A stretch of DNA of 64,000 nt from assembly GCA_014218235.1 (NCBI GenBank), contig CM024758.1, forward strand, positions 99,485,698-99,549,697, read 5' to 3'. The position numbers were made by a program, and so were the translations under genes. Origin of the DNA: Colocasia esculenta (lineage: Eukaryota; Streptophyta; Magnoliopsida; Alismatales; Araceae). The notes beneath the pieces are model-generated. The model had not been told where the DNA came from. It saw only the letters and a list, made by a program, of their open reading frames with translations, and did no database searches. Below, in pieces: positions 36,101-51,100 of the stretch; the stretch's first letter is position 1; every line of letters begins with the position of its first letter.

Positions 36101-39100
36101 ACTGTGGGAAGACTGTAGAACAAAAAGCATGCTGTAAGTTTTGGGGAAAAGGACTATCATCCATAAGAAGGATAGCTGATTTCTTATGACTTTCCCCCCT
36201 CCTTTCTATTCAACATGTGGAAGAATTGCTTCCAGATGTTGGTTTAAGAGTTTCAGTCAGTGGCCAACCAGGGGATACATCTGGTCTTGCGAACGAACTT
36301 GCTCAAAGTCCCCCCGAATCTGCACTGCACTCAGGGCCTAGGTTTGCCATATCGGATCTCGGCTTCGTCTCGGGAGGGTCAAAGAGAAGAGATCTCGGAG
36401 AGATCTCGGAGATATCTCGGGAGATCAGGATAACATAAAAGTGTGGATCACATAGGTCACATAGATAATTCCATAAGGAACATGGATAATTGCATACATT
36501 CTCAAGTGAAAAATCTCATGAGCTTAGGTGATGATAGCTTAGGTTTGACCAAATCCTGAGAGGTCTCAAACAAATTAAGTGCTGTCAGTAGGAGAGTGGC
36601 TCCATTAGAGAAGTCATATGCACGTTTGACTTTTTTACCGGACTTTAGATTTTTAGTATTCTATTTGGTTTATTTGAATTATGAAATTTTTAGATATGTC
36701 AAATTATGAAAGATTAGAAAGTCGCTATTTTGATGGAACTACCGAAATCGCGATTTCTTCTGGATGGGAGAGTTGACTTTTTATTTGTAAAAGATATGAT
36801 TTTTTGATATTTTATGGATTCAAATGGGGGGTACTTTCTTATTACATGTAATATCTAAGTAAATGAAACATTACTTAAATGATATTCAGGTAAATAAGGG
36901 GATCCTGACAACCTGCCTAAAGAGGACCTGAGTCCTGACAACCCTGCCTGAAGAGGCATCTCGGCCTTCTCGTTTCTCGGGATGGGGCCGAGATCGATAT
37001 TCTCGCGAGAATCTCGCGAGATTGCATACCATGCTCAGGGTCATGGACTCATCATGTATGGGGTGGTTGAAAGTATGTTGAGTACTAATGCCCTCAGCTG
37101 CTAATCCACACTTTTATCAATGTACAGAGTAACTATGCCATTCATGAACATCTATGATTCTGGTGAACTGTAGGTGTAATGTGGTGAGTGATTGTCTGTG
37201 ATTCTCAGCCTAAACATGATCTAGGTTGTTATGATGTTGGTGCGGGTAGGGAGAATATGATGGTCCCCTGACATACTGCCTTAATGGGATGGAGCCACAG
37301 AAGAGGATAACAAGGATGGTGTCAGTATATTCATCTAATCTAATATATTAGAGGAGAATCAATTGGAGGCCAGTATTGTAATTATTGCTACCTGCTTTTC
37401 TTTTCCCCTCTAGTTTATCATAACGAGCTAACCAATTTCCACTCACTTGCAAGCTTTTTTCTTTTTAATTTGGCAACTGAATTGATATTAATGGATAGGT
37501 TAGAAAAGATTTTCCTATCGTAAGGTATCCCAATATGCATATGCAAAGGTCATCAAGGATTCAAGAGTTTACAAAGTGATAAATTTTACATAAGAAATGC
37601 CTGACTTATTTTGTACATTGAAAGGACTGCACATGTAACGTAAACAGGGGTGGCCGTAGTCTCTCAGTTCTATATGGTATAAACATCTATAGGTTGTTGC
37701 AGACTTGCAGTAGTCTTATCACTGCTAAAGAAAATGTTGTCGAATCAAATTAACAATATGAGAAAATGGTTGTTGCACCCTTTCTTTTTCTCGATTTAAT
37801 TGAGATACATTACCTTGAGTTAGTCAAGGCAATTCATGTTATGTGACGGGTACCCTGTGGAGTATTTGCACACATCAGGATCCTTGGTCCCAATCAAAAT
37901 CCAAACAAAATCTACAATGATCACTAAATGGTTTAGAACCAAGCGTCTTGTGGTTCTGGATAAATTCCCAAATTTAGGTACTCTTGTCGGACATTCGTGA
38001 TGAAGAAAAATACTGTCTCAGCATAGAAGCATAGGCAAAGTTTATTACATGTTCGTGGAGTGACCGAAACGCGTGTATCACATGGTCCAAGACGGATGCA
38101 AACTCTTCCCTGTTAGGCCCATTTCACCCTGGCGGATCTATCTAGGGTCAATCAGAACCCTGTGGGGTCCATCACCCCAGTAGCATCCTCCGAGGCCAAA
38201 CAGACCCCTGCTGGGTCCCATTTGGACTCAGTGGGCTTCATCGGGGCCATTTGGGCTCTTGCAGGATCCGGTCAACCCTATTGGGTCCATTGGGGTTGAC
38301 CGGCCCCCCTTGCGGGTTTTATTTCACCCCGTTGGTGTCCAGCAGGGGCCATTTTGTCCCCTGCGGGGTTTGGTTCACCCTGTTGGATCTGAGCAGGGTC
38401 ATACTGGCCTCCGCAGGTCCCAGTCAACCCCATAGGCCCCACCCCCCTGCATGGTCTAGTCAAACCGTTGGGCCCACTGGGGTTGATTGACCCCAGCAGG
38501 GGTCAACAGCCAAATGATCACAGTGGGTTCCACCAGGACCATTTTGGGAGTCGGTCTTGATATCCTCCCCCCCCCCCCCCCCCCCCAATTAAAATTGGCA
38601 GGTGCTCAAGTGAAGAGAACGTGGATCGAACGGTTGCTTATTCATCAATTCGTGCGATCGTTGTCTCGTTGGTACAAGCCCTCAAGGGCATGCAAATTGC
38701 ATAAACACCTATTAAGTTTTTACGCTTATGCCCTCATGGGCTCGAGAATGTTTGTCATATGATGCCTTCGTGCCTCTTGGGTAAAAATGTGCAACTCTCA
38801 AAAGTTGTAGAAATACCATTCCTTGTAGGTCGAGAAGACTCCAGTCTTGCAAGTTGCAGTTATACCTACACTCTTTCAAAATTGTGGCCCTACCTTGTTA
38901 CCCGCGTCAGTATGGAATACCATGTTGTACCAGTCAACAATATGCCGACCACCCTTTGTACTTGCATCAACGATGAATAAAATGGAGTTCTTCATCTACA
39001 TCTACATGCTTTGTGGTCATGTGGCAAATTGCATATAAACCCTTATAATCTAGAAAATCCTCAAACGACCTTCAAACATTCTAGAAATTGCCTCAGTGCT

Positions 39101-42100
39101 TCTAAAATTCAAGAAACATATTAAAACCCCTTTTTCAACCCAGAGCTTGTATCAAGTCCCTTGGTTTGGCCAAATTACCAAAATACCCTTGCAATCCAAA
39201 AGTGGTCAAATGATCTCTGAACTTTCCGAAAATGGCCTCAGAGCCCTCGGAAGTCAGGGATTGCATCAAAACCCTCCTCCAGTCTAGAACTTGTACCAAG
39301 TCCTTCTGGCTTGGCCAAAATACCCCTAGGGTCTAGAGACCATCAAAATCCCATAAAATGCTTATGACTTTTGCATATTGCATCTATATTATTATAGGGT
39401 TTCACCCAAATGTGTCCTTTTTTAAAACCCTATTCCCATTAGGCTATTGATGGTGAATGAGAATCAAGAGTGAGCCATACAAGTGAGTTTGCCCTTAGTG
39501 TCATAACCCATGTAAAAAGGATCCTACGTTTCTTTTACAGTCAATCAAGGGTATTCAGACTTTATGTCAATATAAACTAACATTGACTATGGTCGGTGCG
39601 GAAACGTCCCATACCCGAACCCTAATCGTCTTATCAAAAATAAGCGCACGGAATGAACCATGCACTGGCTATCTATAACCATACATGTGCAACCAATGTA
39701 AAATTCCCCTCTTTCAAAGGCTCCAAAAAGATATTTATATTTCATTAAAAATTTCATATACAGACTGGCACGTATGGTGAGACGGACCTTTCTCGCCTTT
39801 CATCTTTCTGTCAAAGAAAGCCTTGGGCCTTTTTCAAGGTTTTGATTGCCCCATTTCCTCTTGTAGAACAGGAAGAGTGAGGCATTTGCTCAGGCATTCA
39901 ATTACTTGTTCGCTTGCTTTATTGCTTGAGCTCATTTGCGCCTCTATGTGCCTGTTTGTGCTACACACCCTTATCATCACCAACAACTCCAACAATGGCA
40001 GTGTGACCTATGGTCCCTTGGTCGTTGCCAACCATGCCAGGTTTGGATGCCTGTCCATACTAGTTGTCTTCGGCCACTTTCCAGCAATCGTTAGCTCGCC
40101 TTTTCTTGGGCCTTGTCCCTACGATCGAGGATAAAATGGCCGCATCCGCATCTCCAACAGCTGACGGTGTTGGTCCTTCTGTCCTAACTATTGACCGAGT
40201 CTTCTCGGTCAACCAAATCATTATTGGTGTTGCCCATGCTTAACAGGGGCAGCGCTGTTGCCACCGCAATGGTACCAAACCAGTAGCGGCCACCTTCCAA
40301 TGCATTGCTCCATCTCAACGGGGGTAGCGTCGTCCCCCTAGTGGTTCCATGTCTATGATGGACGTCACTAATGCCGCTCTTGCTCAACGGGGTCAGCTTC
40401 ATGGCCACAAAGGCACAAAGCAAGTAGCGACAACATCCTGCTCCGACAAGACAATCATTGTCAGAAACCTTCGCATTTGACTTGATGGTGGGGAGCCGAT
40501 CATGCCTTGGGACAAACATGTCCCAACTGTTTCACCTCTAACCGCTTCGAACATGGAGCAAAATTGAAGAGGACTTCTATATCTACTGCAAATTGGGGGG
40601 AAACACGTCGGCATGTGCCTGCAATGCCTCGACAGAAATCAGGGGCAGCTCTATTGTGGAGAGTCTTCTCCAAATGAAGAAGATATGGGTCACCAAAGTG
40701 GAGGCCCGAGCCATTAAATAGGCAAAGATCAGAAGGCCTTTCCGTATGGCAGACCTACAACACATGTGGAATTAGGCCAGCCTTGAAACCCCAACCTCTC
40801 CAAGGTCTACAACTCAATGCCTCCGAGAGCAGAAGCGTTGAGGCAATTATAGACTAATTCGGCCAATTTCTCCGTTTGCCAACCGAACGTGTGTAGAGGA
40901 GGTTTGTTCCACTCAGGCTTCAACTCCCCGAGTGTCTATTTTGACATATTGGAGGTGACACAAAAGCTGGAAAAGCAACCCCCCTAGAAAAAGGAGGGTG
41001 GTTTAGGTGACTGACGACACTGTCGAAATACTCACCTGTTACACATCCTCCACTGACAAGCAACCGAAGGAAGGTTCAGGAGCCTTGAACGAGCCTCCTT
41101 GGAGCCTGAGGAAGTCGAGGCTTGTTACCTGAGCTCGCGCCCAAATGCAATAGGCAATTGCAGCCGTTGGTAAATCCCGTCCTGACTCGATATGAGCAGA
41201 AGAAGATGACATTCATAGTGTTAATGAGGATGGCAATCTAGGATAAGAGGACGATCTTGGAAAAGATGCCCATGCCTCCACGCTAAATGAGCTCCGACGC
41301 GAAAATCAAGAGTTGAAAAGCCTTTTACAGGTCCTCTTTAGAGAAAGGGAAGTGCATCTCCCACCTCTAGCAGTACCTGCAGGAGGGGAATATCTTCAGC
41401 CCATTCTTGCCACCGTTAAACTCCCAGTAGTTGTGGAGTTTGAAAATCCACATGTTGAGGCCAATGCCTGGTCATCTGCTACACCGGTTGCAGAAAGTAT
41501 AATGGCTTAGAGGTAGATGATCTAAAGGATTGTCGAGGCGAACTTCGAGCAATATGGTGAGGGTATGGCCACAATTTTTTATACAGTATGCTATATCCCC
41601 TTCATCACCAATTTAAAAAACTTTTATCGGATTGCCTAAAAGCCTCAAAACTACAAAAGTTTAATGGGCAGGGATCTCCACATGAGCATTTGGTGTATTA
41701 TATAACGGCCATGGGTCAATTGACATGAGTAGTCTCATCTTCTTCGTTAGTTCGCCACATCCCTGACTGGTGCCGCATTTTAGTGGTAATCTCAACTCAA
41801 TCTCATTCAATGTCCGATTGGGTTGACATGCAGAAAAAGTTCGTTGATTGTTTCTAGACAGCTGAACGCAAGGCATCTCTTGTAGAACTTTGTCCCTTAG
41901 ATAGAGGAAGATTGAAATGGCATTGGACTTCGTTAAGCCTTAGAGGGATTTTAGCATGAGGTGTGATAACCCACCAATCCCCGAAGACGCAATCACCATA
42001 TGTCATAAAGGCTTAGCGGTGGAAGTCAATGAAAAGCTCTGAGGATCAAATATTTAGAGCTTTGACCAGCTGAACAATGTGCTGGCAGAGATTGAAATGT

Positions 42101-45100
42101 TCTTCATTGACCATCCTACATATACTCATGTCGAAGGCAAATCGATTGTCACGCCAGTGGCAAGGAGGTAAATTCTGTCGACTTCTCCCCGACAAATGTA
42201 AATAAGGGAGAAGTAAAGTCGAAGGGCAATGGCAAAAAGTCGGATGCCAAAACACCTGCGGGTTCATTAGAAGAGCGCATGAGGTCGCTTAATTCTTTCA
42301 GAAAAGAGCATATAAAGATGCTTTTGATTTATGCATGAAGGAAAAGCTCGTCACTTTGCTTGATCCACAAAAGCCTGAAGAGGCTGGAAAAATAGAAAAC
42401 CACAACCATTATGTGTATCACCGAAGGTTTGTTCATTACTATTGGAGATTGTTGTCTTCCAGAATATAGCGGAAGAATTGATCCAGAAGGGTCTAATACA
42501 TATGTTAGACCATGCCATTGATCCACCGCAATCTCATACTTAGAATCATTGAATCGATCCGCTAATGTGATACACACAAGGATGGCAGAGTCGGGACGGG
42601 TGGCTGGGTCGGCCCCAGCCGATCCCGACCCTGAGTCGGGTCGGAGTCGGGCCGAGTCGGGCTGAGTCGGACAATGGACTTGCAAACTTAGCCTCGTGGG
42701 TGGGTGGGTGTTCCCCCCCCCCCCCCCCCAAGTCGGGTCGCCAGGGGCCGACCCGACTCAGAGTCGGCCGACTCCGCTCCGAGTCGGCCGACTTTGCCAT
42801 CCATGGATACACATGGTGGTAGCTGCTTCAAGCTCAAATGCATTAGATGTTGGACCATCAAACAGACGGCTTGAGGCTACCCTGGACCTTCTCCTCCTCC
42901 GATGCCTGAATGTTTGGCACTACATAAGACTATTTAAAAGATCAAAAGGGCGATCAGACAATTACAGCAAGAACAATGGGAGCTAATGCAATTTTTGATA
43001 AGTGTCAATGAGCAATTGGCTATGTTCCTACATGGACTTCTTGCCTAGGGACCAGCTTTAACACATATGCAGGGGCAAAGGCACTAATAGTTGCCCAAAT
43101 ACTAGGGCTGCAATCGGATTGGGTTCGGAACCGAAAACACAAATTCCGATTCCGATAACCAAAATATAGTTCTGATTCTGATAAAATCAGAATGGTTAAT
43201 TCTGATTATGTTTCGATTCCGATAACATTACCGGAACCGAAATTCCGATAAGTTAAGGTGCTTACCATGGTTTTGCCTTTTGAGTTTATAAATAATTTAT
43301 CAGAATAATTGATATCGATTCTGATTATTTTTCAATTCCGATTTCGATAACTTATCGGAATATCCAATACCGATTTCGATAAGCTATCGATATTATTTTT
43401 CAATTCTGTAAATAATAAATTTTATTGGAATCAGGTCAGAATATCTGAATATCGGGTTCTGTTTGCAACCCTACTAAATACCTCTGAGGTTAGTGGGATG
43501 GCTCTCCGAAGAATCATTAGACACATCTGAGGAGGAGGAGCTGGAGAAGCTATATTCTTTTCCCCATCATAAAACCCTGAAGATTTTCCTCGCGTGCTAT
43601 CATGAAGGACTACTGGATCTCCTAGTGTTAGCAAATCCAGAAATAACAAGCACCATGCTACAACAAGACTGTTGTCCATATTATCGAGCAATAGGTCATG
43701 TCATTGAGGACTGTCATTTCTTTAAAGACATCGTGGAAGACTTGATCAATTAGGGGGTGATTGACATCGACAATTTTTTTAGTCTGCCCACCACAACCAC
43801 ATGTACAAAGGAGGCTAAACTTCTTTGTCAGTGCAATACACACTCCAGCCTCTTTCATACTTCCTGAGTCGGAAAGCAAAAGAGCCAATTCTTACTGGGT
43901 CTAGCCCACACTGTAGTAGATCCTCATACGTCCTTCGAGGAGGTTCCTTATGTCCTTGATAGTGGGAAGGGGATTGACCTGAAGCAGCAGGTCAAGGTGC
44001 TCCACAAGTTGGTTAGACATCTCAGGGCGTCCTAGCGCCACTCCAAACGGAGGACTGTCAGGCCACTTTATCCCAAGAGTAGAAAAGCTCTTGTATGCTT
44101 CCAAGGTCTCATAGGCTATGGCTGAAAATAAAGGGACGTAGAAAGATGGTCAGTGCCCATACAAAAAGCAAGAACCATATGTAAAATGGGTAGCAATTGG
44201 CTATGACATCCTTACAAGGAATGGCCGGGCACTCAGGCTCAGTGACGGAGAACGGCTCCTCTCCTACGGATGAAGAAGGAATATGACCCGGGAGTGCCTC
44301 TAACTCCATGGTTGAGGATCTACTGCCGCGCTCTATGTAAGCATAATATGAGCAGCTCAGAATGCCTCATTGCTAAAGTTATATATAAAGAAAGGGCGTG
44401 GGGGGTGTCAGCATTACTTGTCTCCACGATAACGTCGTCCCTGGATGCAACAGGGGGAGGGGACTCCACATCAGGATCAACCTCAGATGATGGTCCCTCA
44501 ATGATCTGAGTTGGAGGTTCCCCCATCCTAGATGCCTCTGCCAGCAACCCTATGGAAGAAATGGGATTTAAAGGCAGAAGGCCAAAATGTGGTTGATATC
44601 ATAGACCGAGTGTGGCTACATTCCAAGTCACTTAATGACAAACATCTGGCAGCTAGATGGTATACTTGAAATTAGGGGCTTTGTGGGTGCTGCATTATGG
44701 CTTAGACAGCCTCGTTCCTTTGGCAAAGCCATAATGGCTGCTTCTCTAATGGAAGTCTCATGTAGTTACAGGTTCCTCTTTAATATGACTGATAGCTGCT
44801 CGCTCAAATGGTATTATGAGTACTAGCAATCCAAAAATGAAGGGATGAAGGAAAGCAACTGAAAAAGCAAAATTCATACCTAGAGGATCCACCATGTTGG
44901 TCTCAACCAAGTCGACGTCGTAAGTTAATAGTTTTAAGGTGAAAGAGGGTATTGCCTCCATTGAGCGAAGCTCTTTGGAAAGCTTGGGTAAGTAAAGGCA
45001 CATGTGCCCTTCATACTGTCCCTCCCAAGAATATGGCTCTTCTTGTAATTTGAGAGACGACCACCAATCCCTCGTTCTCTCTAGCACTCTCAATCAGGGC

Positions 45101-48100
45101 CTTAGAGACCCAGAAAAAGCCATGATCTAGCCAGCTGAATGTATTGTCAGTGATAGCATGGGGGGAAAGGCTAGCACACCCTGATCAGTCCACTTGATAT
45201 AATAGCGGTCCGAACCCTCGGTTCTCGACTTCCTCGATCGATTTTTATCTTCACTGCTGTGAGTCGTGTCTACAAGCATTGTGAAAAAAAGGAGGGGAGT
45301 CAAAGATCAGATTAAATACCTCCCTTTTGGAAGACTTTGGACCAACAACCCCATTGTAGAGGGGACGGGCCGCCCACCTCACCTCCGGTTTCAACGACAC
45401 CCCGTGGGGCATTTTGTTGTGCCCTTTAATTTTCTCGATTTAATCGAGATACATTACCTTGAGTTAGTCAAGATAATTCATGTTCTGCAACAGGCAAAAT
45501 ACGACATAATGCCAGCAATGTCGCCTCGTGGTGTATCTCCACACATCGAGATCCTTGGTCCCAATCAAAATCCACAATGATCACTAAATGGTTTAGAGCC
45601 AAGCGTCTTGTGGTTCTAGATGAATTCCCAGATTTGGGGTAATCCTATCGGACATCTGTGATGAAGAAAAAAACTGTCGTAGTACAGAAGCACAGGCGGA
45701 GTTTATTACACGTCCATGGACTGACCGAAACACTTGTATCACGTGGTCCAATATGGATGCAAACTCTTCCCTATTAGGTCCCTATGGGGTCCATTTCACC
45801 CTGTGGATCTATCCGCGGTCAATCAGACCCCTATGGGGTCCATTTCACCCTGATAGCATCCTTGCGGGATCCCATTTGGACCCGGTGGGCTTCATTGGGG
45901 CCATTTGAGCCCCTGCAGAATCTGGTCAACCTGCTGGGTTCCACCGGGGTTGACTGGACCCCTTGCGGGGTCCATTTCACCCTACTGGAGCCCAACAAGG
46001 CCATTGTGGCCCTTGCAGGGTCTAGTTTACCTCGCTGGATCTCAGCGGGGTCATTCTAGCCTTTGTGGGGCTTAGTCAACCCCACTACCCCCCTGCGAGG
46101 TCTAATCATCCCTGCTAGGCCCCACCGAGGTTGACCAAACCCCAATGGGGTTAGGGGTCATGGGTCATCTTGGCCCCAACAGGGGCCAATGTGGCTATTT
46201 GACCCCCAAACCCATCGGGCCCATTTGGGGGACCACCCAAAAAAAAAGGCTGGTGCTCAAGTGAAGAGAAGGTGGATCGAAGGTTGCTTGTTCCTCAGCT
46301 CATTGAATTGTTGGCTTGTTGGTATAAGCCATCAAGGCTATATAAAATTACATAAATACCCCCAAGTTTTTACGCTTATGCCCTCATGCCTTTATAGGCT
46401 CGAGAATGTCCGCCATATGATGTCTTCGTGCCTCTTGGAGGGAAAAATGTGTAACTCTCAAAAGTTGTAGATCCTTGTAGGCAAGGTTCGTCGTACCGCC
46501 CGGATCGGCCGTGCCGCATTCTCCGTGGGAAGGTACGGTACCGTACCGTACCGCTAAGGAACAGTGGGAAAATGACTTGTTTGATTTCTTTTTTTAGTTT
46601 TGTGACTTGGTTAATATTTAAAATGAGCAAACTTCAAAAGAAAATGAGTAAAACATAAGAACATCACATAAAGAGGTTGAAAATATAAATAAATTTATTT
46701 AGTCATTTAAGTCAACCCACCACAACCATTTATATTCATCTAGCATACATACAATCAAGGTTCAAAAACCTGGGGATCGGGATCGGATCGGTCGGCCCAA
46801 AACCGATCCGACCCGGCGATCCCGACCCCGGCTCGGCCGAGCCGGGCCGAGCCCGGCTGAAGGCCAGGTGGCTGGATCGGCCCATTATACAGGTGTATAT
46901 CTTATACCTGAGTTCAGGCCGAGTCCACTGCGATTTCAGTCCTTATTTACCGAATATCATTTAAGTAAATGTTTCATTTACTTAAGATATTACATGTAAA
47001 TAAGGAAGTACCCCCCATTTGAATCCAATAAAAATATCAAAAAAATCATATCTCTTACCAATAAAAAGTCAACTCTCCCACCGAAGAAGAAAATTATGAT
47101 TTCATTGATTTTAGCGAATGTTAACTTTCTAATCTCTCATAATTTAGTCTATATAAAAATTTGATAATTCAATAAAACCATATGGAACACTAAAATTCAA
47201 AGTCCGGTAAAAAGTCCAAACGTGCATATGACTTCTCCAAGGGAGCCACTCTCCTACTGACAGCACTAGTCTGCTTGAGACCTCTCAGGATTTAGTCAAA
47301 CTTAAACTATCATCACTCAAAGTCATGAGAATTGTCACTTTCTAACTTCTTTTCAATTAAAAAGTGAAAAATCTCATGAGTTTAGATGATGATAGCTTAG
47401 GTTTGACCAAATCCTGAGAGGTCTCAAGCAGACTAAGTGTTGTCAGTAGGAGAGTGGCTCCCTTGGAGAAGTCATATGCACGTTTGACTTTTTTACCGGA
47501 CTTTAGATTTTAAGGTTCCATATGACTTATTTGAATTATCAAATTTTTAGATAGACTAAATTATGAGAGATTAGAAAGTTAGCATTTCGCTAAAATCAAC
47601 GAAATTGCGATTTTCTTCTTCGGTGGGAGAGTTGACTTTTATTGGTAGAGATATGATTTTTTGATATTTTTATTGGATTCAAATGGGGGGTTCTTCCTTA
47701 TTTACATGTAATATCTTAAGTAAGATATTCAGGTAAATAAGGACTGAAATCGCAGTGGACTCGGCCTGAACTCAGCCTGGGATTGGCCTGGACTAGCCCA
47801 TGACACAGAGTTGAACCGGATCGGATCGGGCTGGGCTCGGCGAGCCGGTCCGATCCGCGTGCAAGGACCGGCTAGGTTACCCCGGCTCGGATCGGGAGGC
47901 CCAAAACCGAGCCGACTCGGCCGATCCGATCCCGATCCGGCCGAGTTTTTGAACCATGCATACAATCATACCAAAATCATGACACAATCATTAGTGTTCA
48001 TCTAATATTAAAGATATAATTATGAACTCTTACAAGCCAAATACAATGCTCATATCGTCGTCCTTACATTCATCATTTTTCTTGAATGGTTCAACCTTCT

Positions 48101-51100
48101 TTTCTAACTCTTTCCTTGGCCATATGCATGAAAAATTACAAATTAATATCATCTTCCTTAATATGTAACTAAGAACATTTAACAAGTTCTTACCTAATCT
48201 TCCTCATCATGCTGAGCATGTATATCTACAAAATCCTCGTAGTAGGGGGTATAACTCCATCTCTGAACAACCTTACATTATAAGCACTCTCCAAAAAACA
48301 AAATAATCAACATAAGACATGTAATTTTGATTTAAGTCTTCGTACATATGCTGATATTCTAAATATTGACGTGTTCCTTGGCGTATTATTGTAGGCCTTG
48401 GTGGTGGAACGATTGGAATTTGCATGTAAGAACCATCATCACCATACTGGTATCCAGAGGCATAATAGCCACCAACCCATGATGTTGTCCATATGGATCC
48501 AGCTGTGTAGTCCTGAAAAGAAACTGTGACCCTCACTAGCAGCCTCAGATGTTGTGTCGTCCTATGTGCTCAATCTTTCAAAATGAGATACAATCCCTTG
48601 ATAGTTGCTACTGTCTACAGGACCTATGTGTCGCCCTTTCTCATCTGCTTGAAACCTTTTTGCTATGCTTAGTGGAGCACTGTGATCTCGACCATCCTGG
48701 GTAGCATGCGTGAACTCAGACTCCAATGAAAAGCGCATGCTCCCACCACCACCACCACCACCACTGCCACCTGTACCAGATGGAGAAGAATGATTTGAGG
48801 AGTCATCTCCTGTACTCTGTCTATGAGATTGCTCAGATGGTGAATGAGTCACATCTGAATCATCCACTGTTGTGGCATCTGCAATGTCAAAGGGATCTTC
48901 CCCCTGCGTGCTTTTCTTTTTCTTGGAACTAAAAATCTTCGTTGTCTATACAGATTTCTTCGGTGGTCCTCCCTGTGAAGTATCCTTCTTCCTTCCTTGT
49001 TTTGAACCGCTTGGCCAACCAACAGATGCCTGCGAGAGTAGTATGTCATTATAAGTAACATAAACAAATAAAATATATGAGGTATTATAAATTAATCTAT
49101 ATCACCTGGGTCTGAGATGAACCATGACGGTGTGTAGAAGATGACTTAGACAAAGATGGAGGTCGAGGAGGGGGACCCCTAGGCCGAGAAGCAGGGGGAG
49201 CTGCTGACTGAGACTGGGGGAAAGCTCTAGGCTGAATCAACATATCTAGATCTGCTGTGTCCATCTCGTAGAAAGTCTAGGTAGTAAGCTCTCTGTCAGC
49301 TCTGGTAAGACTGCCTACTTGGATGTCATCGTCTAAGTCAACTTCAGAATCTGAATGATGAGTTTGTGTCACATGTGTATCTTCGGCAACCCTGGCATCT
49401 CCACCTGCCTGCATCCTCTCAATAACTGAAACCAAGAATGTGTTCGGCCGAGGTGGATCATCCGGATCGTCGGCCTCCTCATCAAGCTCCATCTCCCCCC
49501 GTTCTGTAGTAGACCTAGAAACCAATGACACCATTGGGTCTTCATCATCCCTAAGACAAGACATGTATGTCGGATCATAGTCTCTGTCCCCTTTTTTGGC
49601 TTCCATTTGCACATGCTTCAACCTAAGCCTCATATTATAGTGCACATACACCAAGTTGTCTAATCTTCTATAGCTTAATCGTTCCTCACCTTTGTGAATT
49701 AGAGCAAATATACTCCAATTTCTCTCACACTACTAGAAGATGAAGTTTGTGATAAAACTTTAATTGTAATTTCTCTAAGTGTTGGTGAACTTCTTCCATA
49801 ACTAAGCCACCACTCTCCTGCCACAAGGAAAGAGTCTTTTCACTTACAAGATGTTCGTCCTTATATATTTTTTGCCTATCCTAAGTAAATTGTATATACC
49901 TGGGTCAAGCTTTTGTCGGGATGCAATCGCTGAAGGGTCACAAAAGGAACCAATTTCTTTGCGGAAATATTTTAGTGCATCCAAGTAGGCAATGTAAAAG
50001 TGTAAAAGTATAAGTGGCATATTAATGACAGTTTGTAGAGTAAGAATGAACTTTGTACCTCATTAAGGGCGGCTGCAGTTTTCTCAAGATTTCGTGACAT
50101 CCTATCCACCACTGATGTTACTGCACCCAATAAATCATCTCGATATGCAAGCTCATCCTTGTGTTGGAATCCAGGATGGAGATAATATGCTGCACATGAG
50201 TATGATGAATGTGAGTACATGATAATTGTAGTATATTATGGACATTGGTTGATATTTATTTACCTGCCATATGTAAGTCTCTACTCATCTGACGATCCCA
50301 TCTATCTTCGATGATGTCGATAAGCATATGAGAATATTTGGCTGATGCTGCAATTATACGTTTCTTGGCTACCTCCAGTTTCGCATACACCAACCCCATC
50401 GTTGGTGTTCTATCACCATCCACAAGTCTCAGGACCTCATAAAGAGGTTCAATCATCTGCACAATCTTGTTGACCCTTGACCAAAAATATGAGTTGTTCA
50501 CCAAGGTTTCCACCTCCTAGCCATCGCGTGAAGTCGCAAAGTGGGAGGATAGCCATTGCTGACTTCTGAACATTTGCTTCAATCCATCTCTACGCTTCAA
50601 CAGACTATCCAAGGCAATGTAATTTGTCACACAATGTGTAATGGCAGGCCTCAATCTCTCACCACAATAATCTCACATCCATCGCAGCACAAAGGTGTGA
50701 TTATATGTACCGTGTAATGTTTTGTGCTGCTTCAACGACATGCTTAACCTGCATATTCAAAAAATATTATTTTCATGATTTCGTAGTGAATCTGTGAATG
50801 TGAGACATATAACTTGAAATTTACCGATGAAGTTGACCAATTTTTTCAACATTAAGTCAACACAATGTGCTGCACAAGGGGTCTAAAAAATGTGCGGATG
50901 TGACTTCATCAATTCTTCCCATGCCTTCTTATAGTTTGAGCCGTTATCTGTCACCACCTGCACAATGTATTCCTCACCAATCTCTGCTACCATCTGCTCT
51001 ATGAGATGCAAAATGTACTGATGTTTATGAATATGGCTAGAAGCATCCACAGACTTATGATAGAAGACTTGTCGATCGTAGTACACTAGAAAGTTTATGA

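Larger units (their letters stand above)
41290..43790 (+). pseudogene. Ty3-type gag pseudogene
   Basis: N-terminal coiled-coil-like RRENQELKSLLQVL (about 41290-41340). The capsid region at about 41655-42160 reads KFNGQGSPHEHLVYYITAMG, then DWVDMQKKFVDCF, then MRCDNPPIPEDAITICHKGL in shifting frames, the layout of plant Ty3 Gag. A C-terminal CPYYRAIGHVIEDCHFFKD (about 43675-43733) is a zinc-knuckle-like variant. Stops, frameshifts and two MITEs (42577-42805, 43103-43473) destroy it. Confidence 0.7.

Noticed and set aside
40184..40765. Overlapping minus-strand ORFs of 60-111 codons opposite the start of the Ty3 interior
   Set aside because: No motif, no agreement between frames, and neighbouring sequence is untranslated leader of the element.
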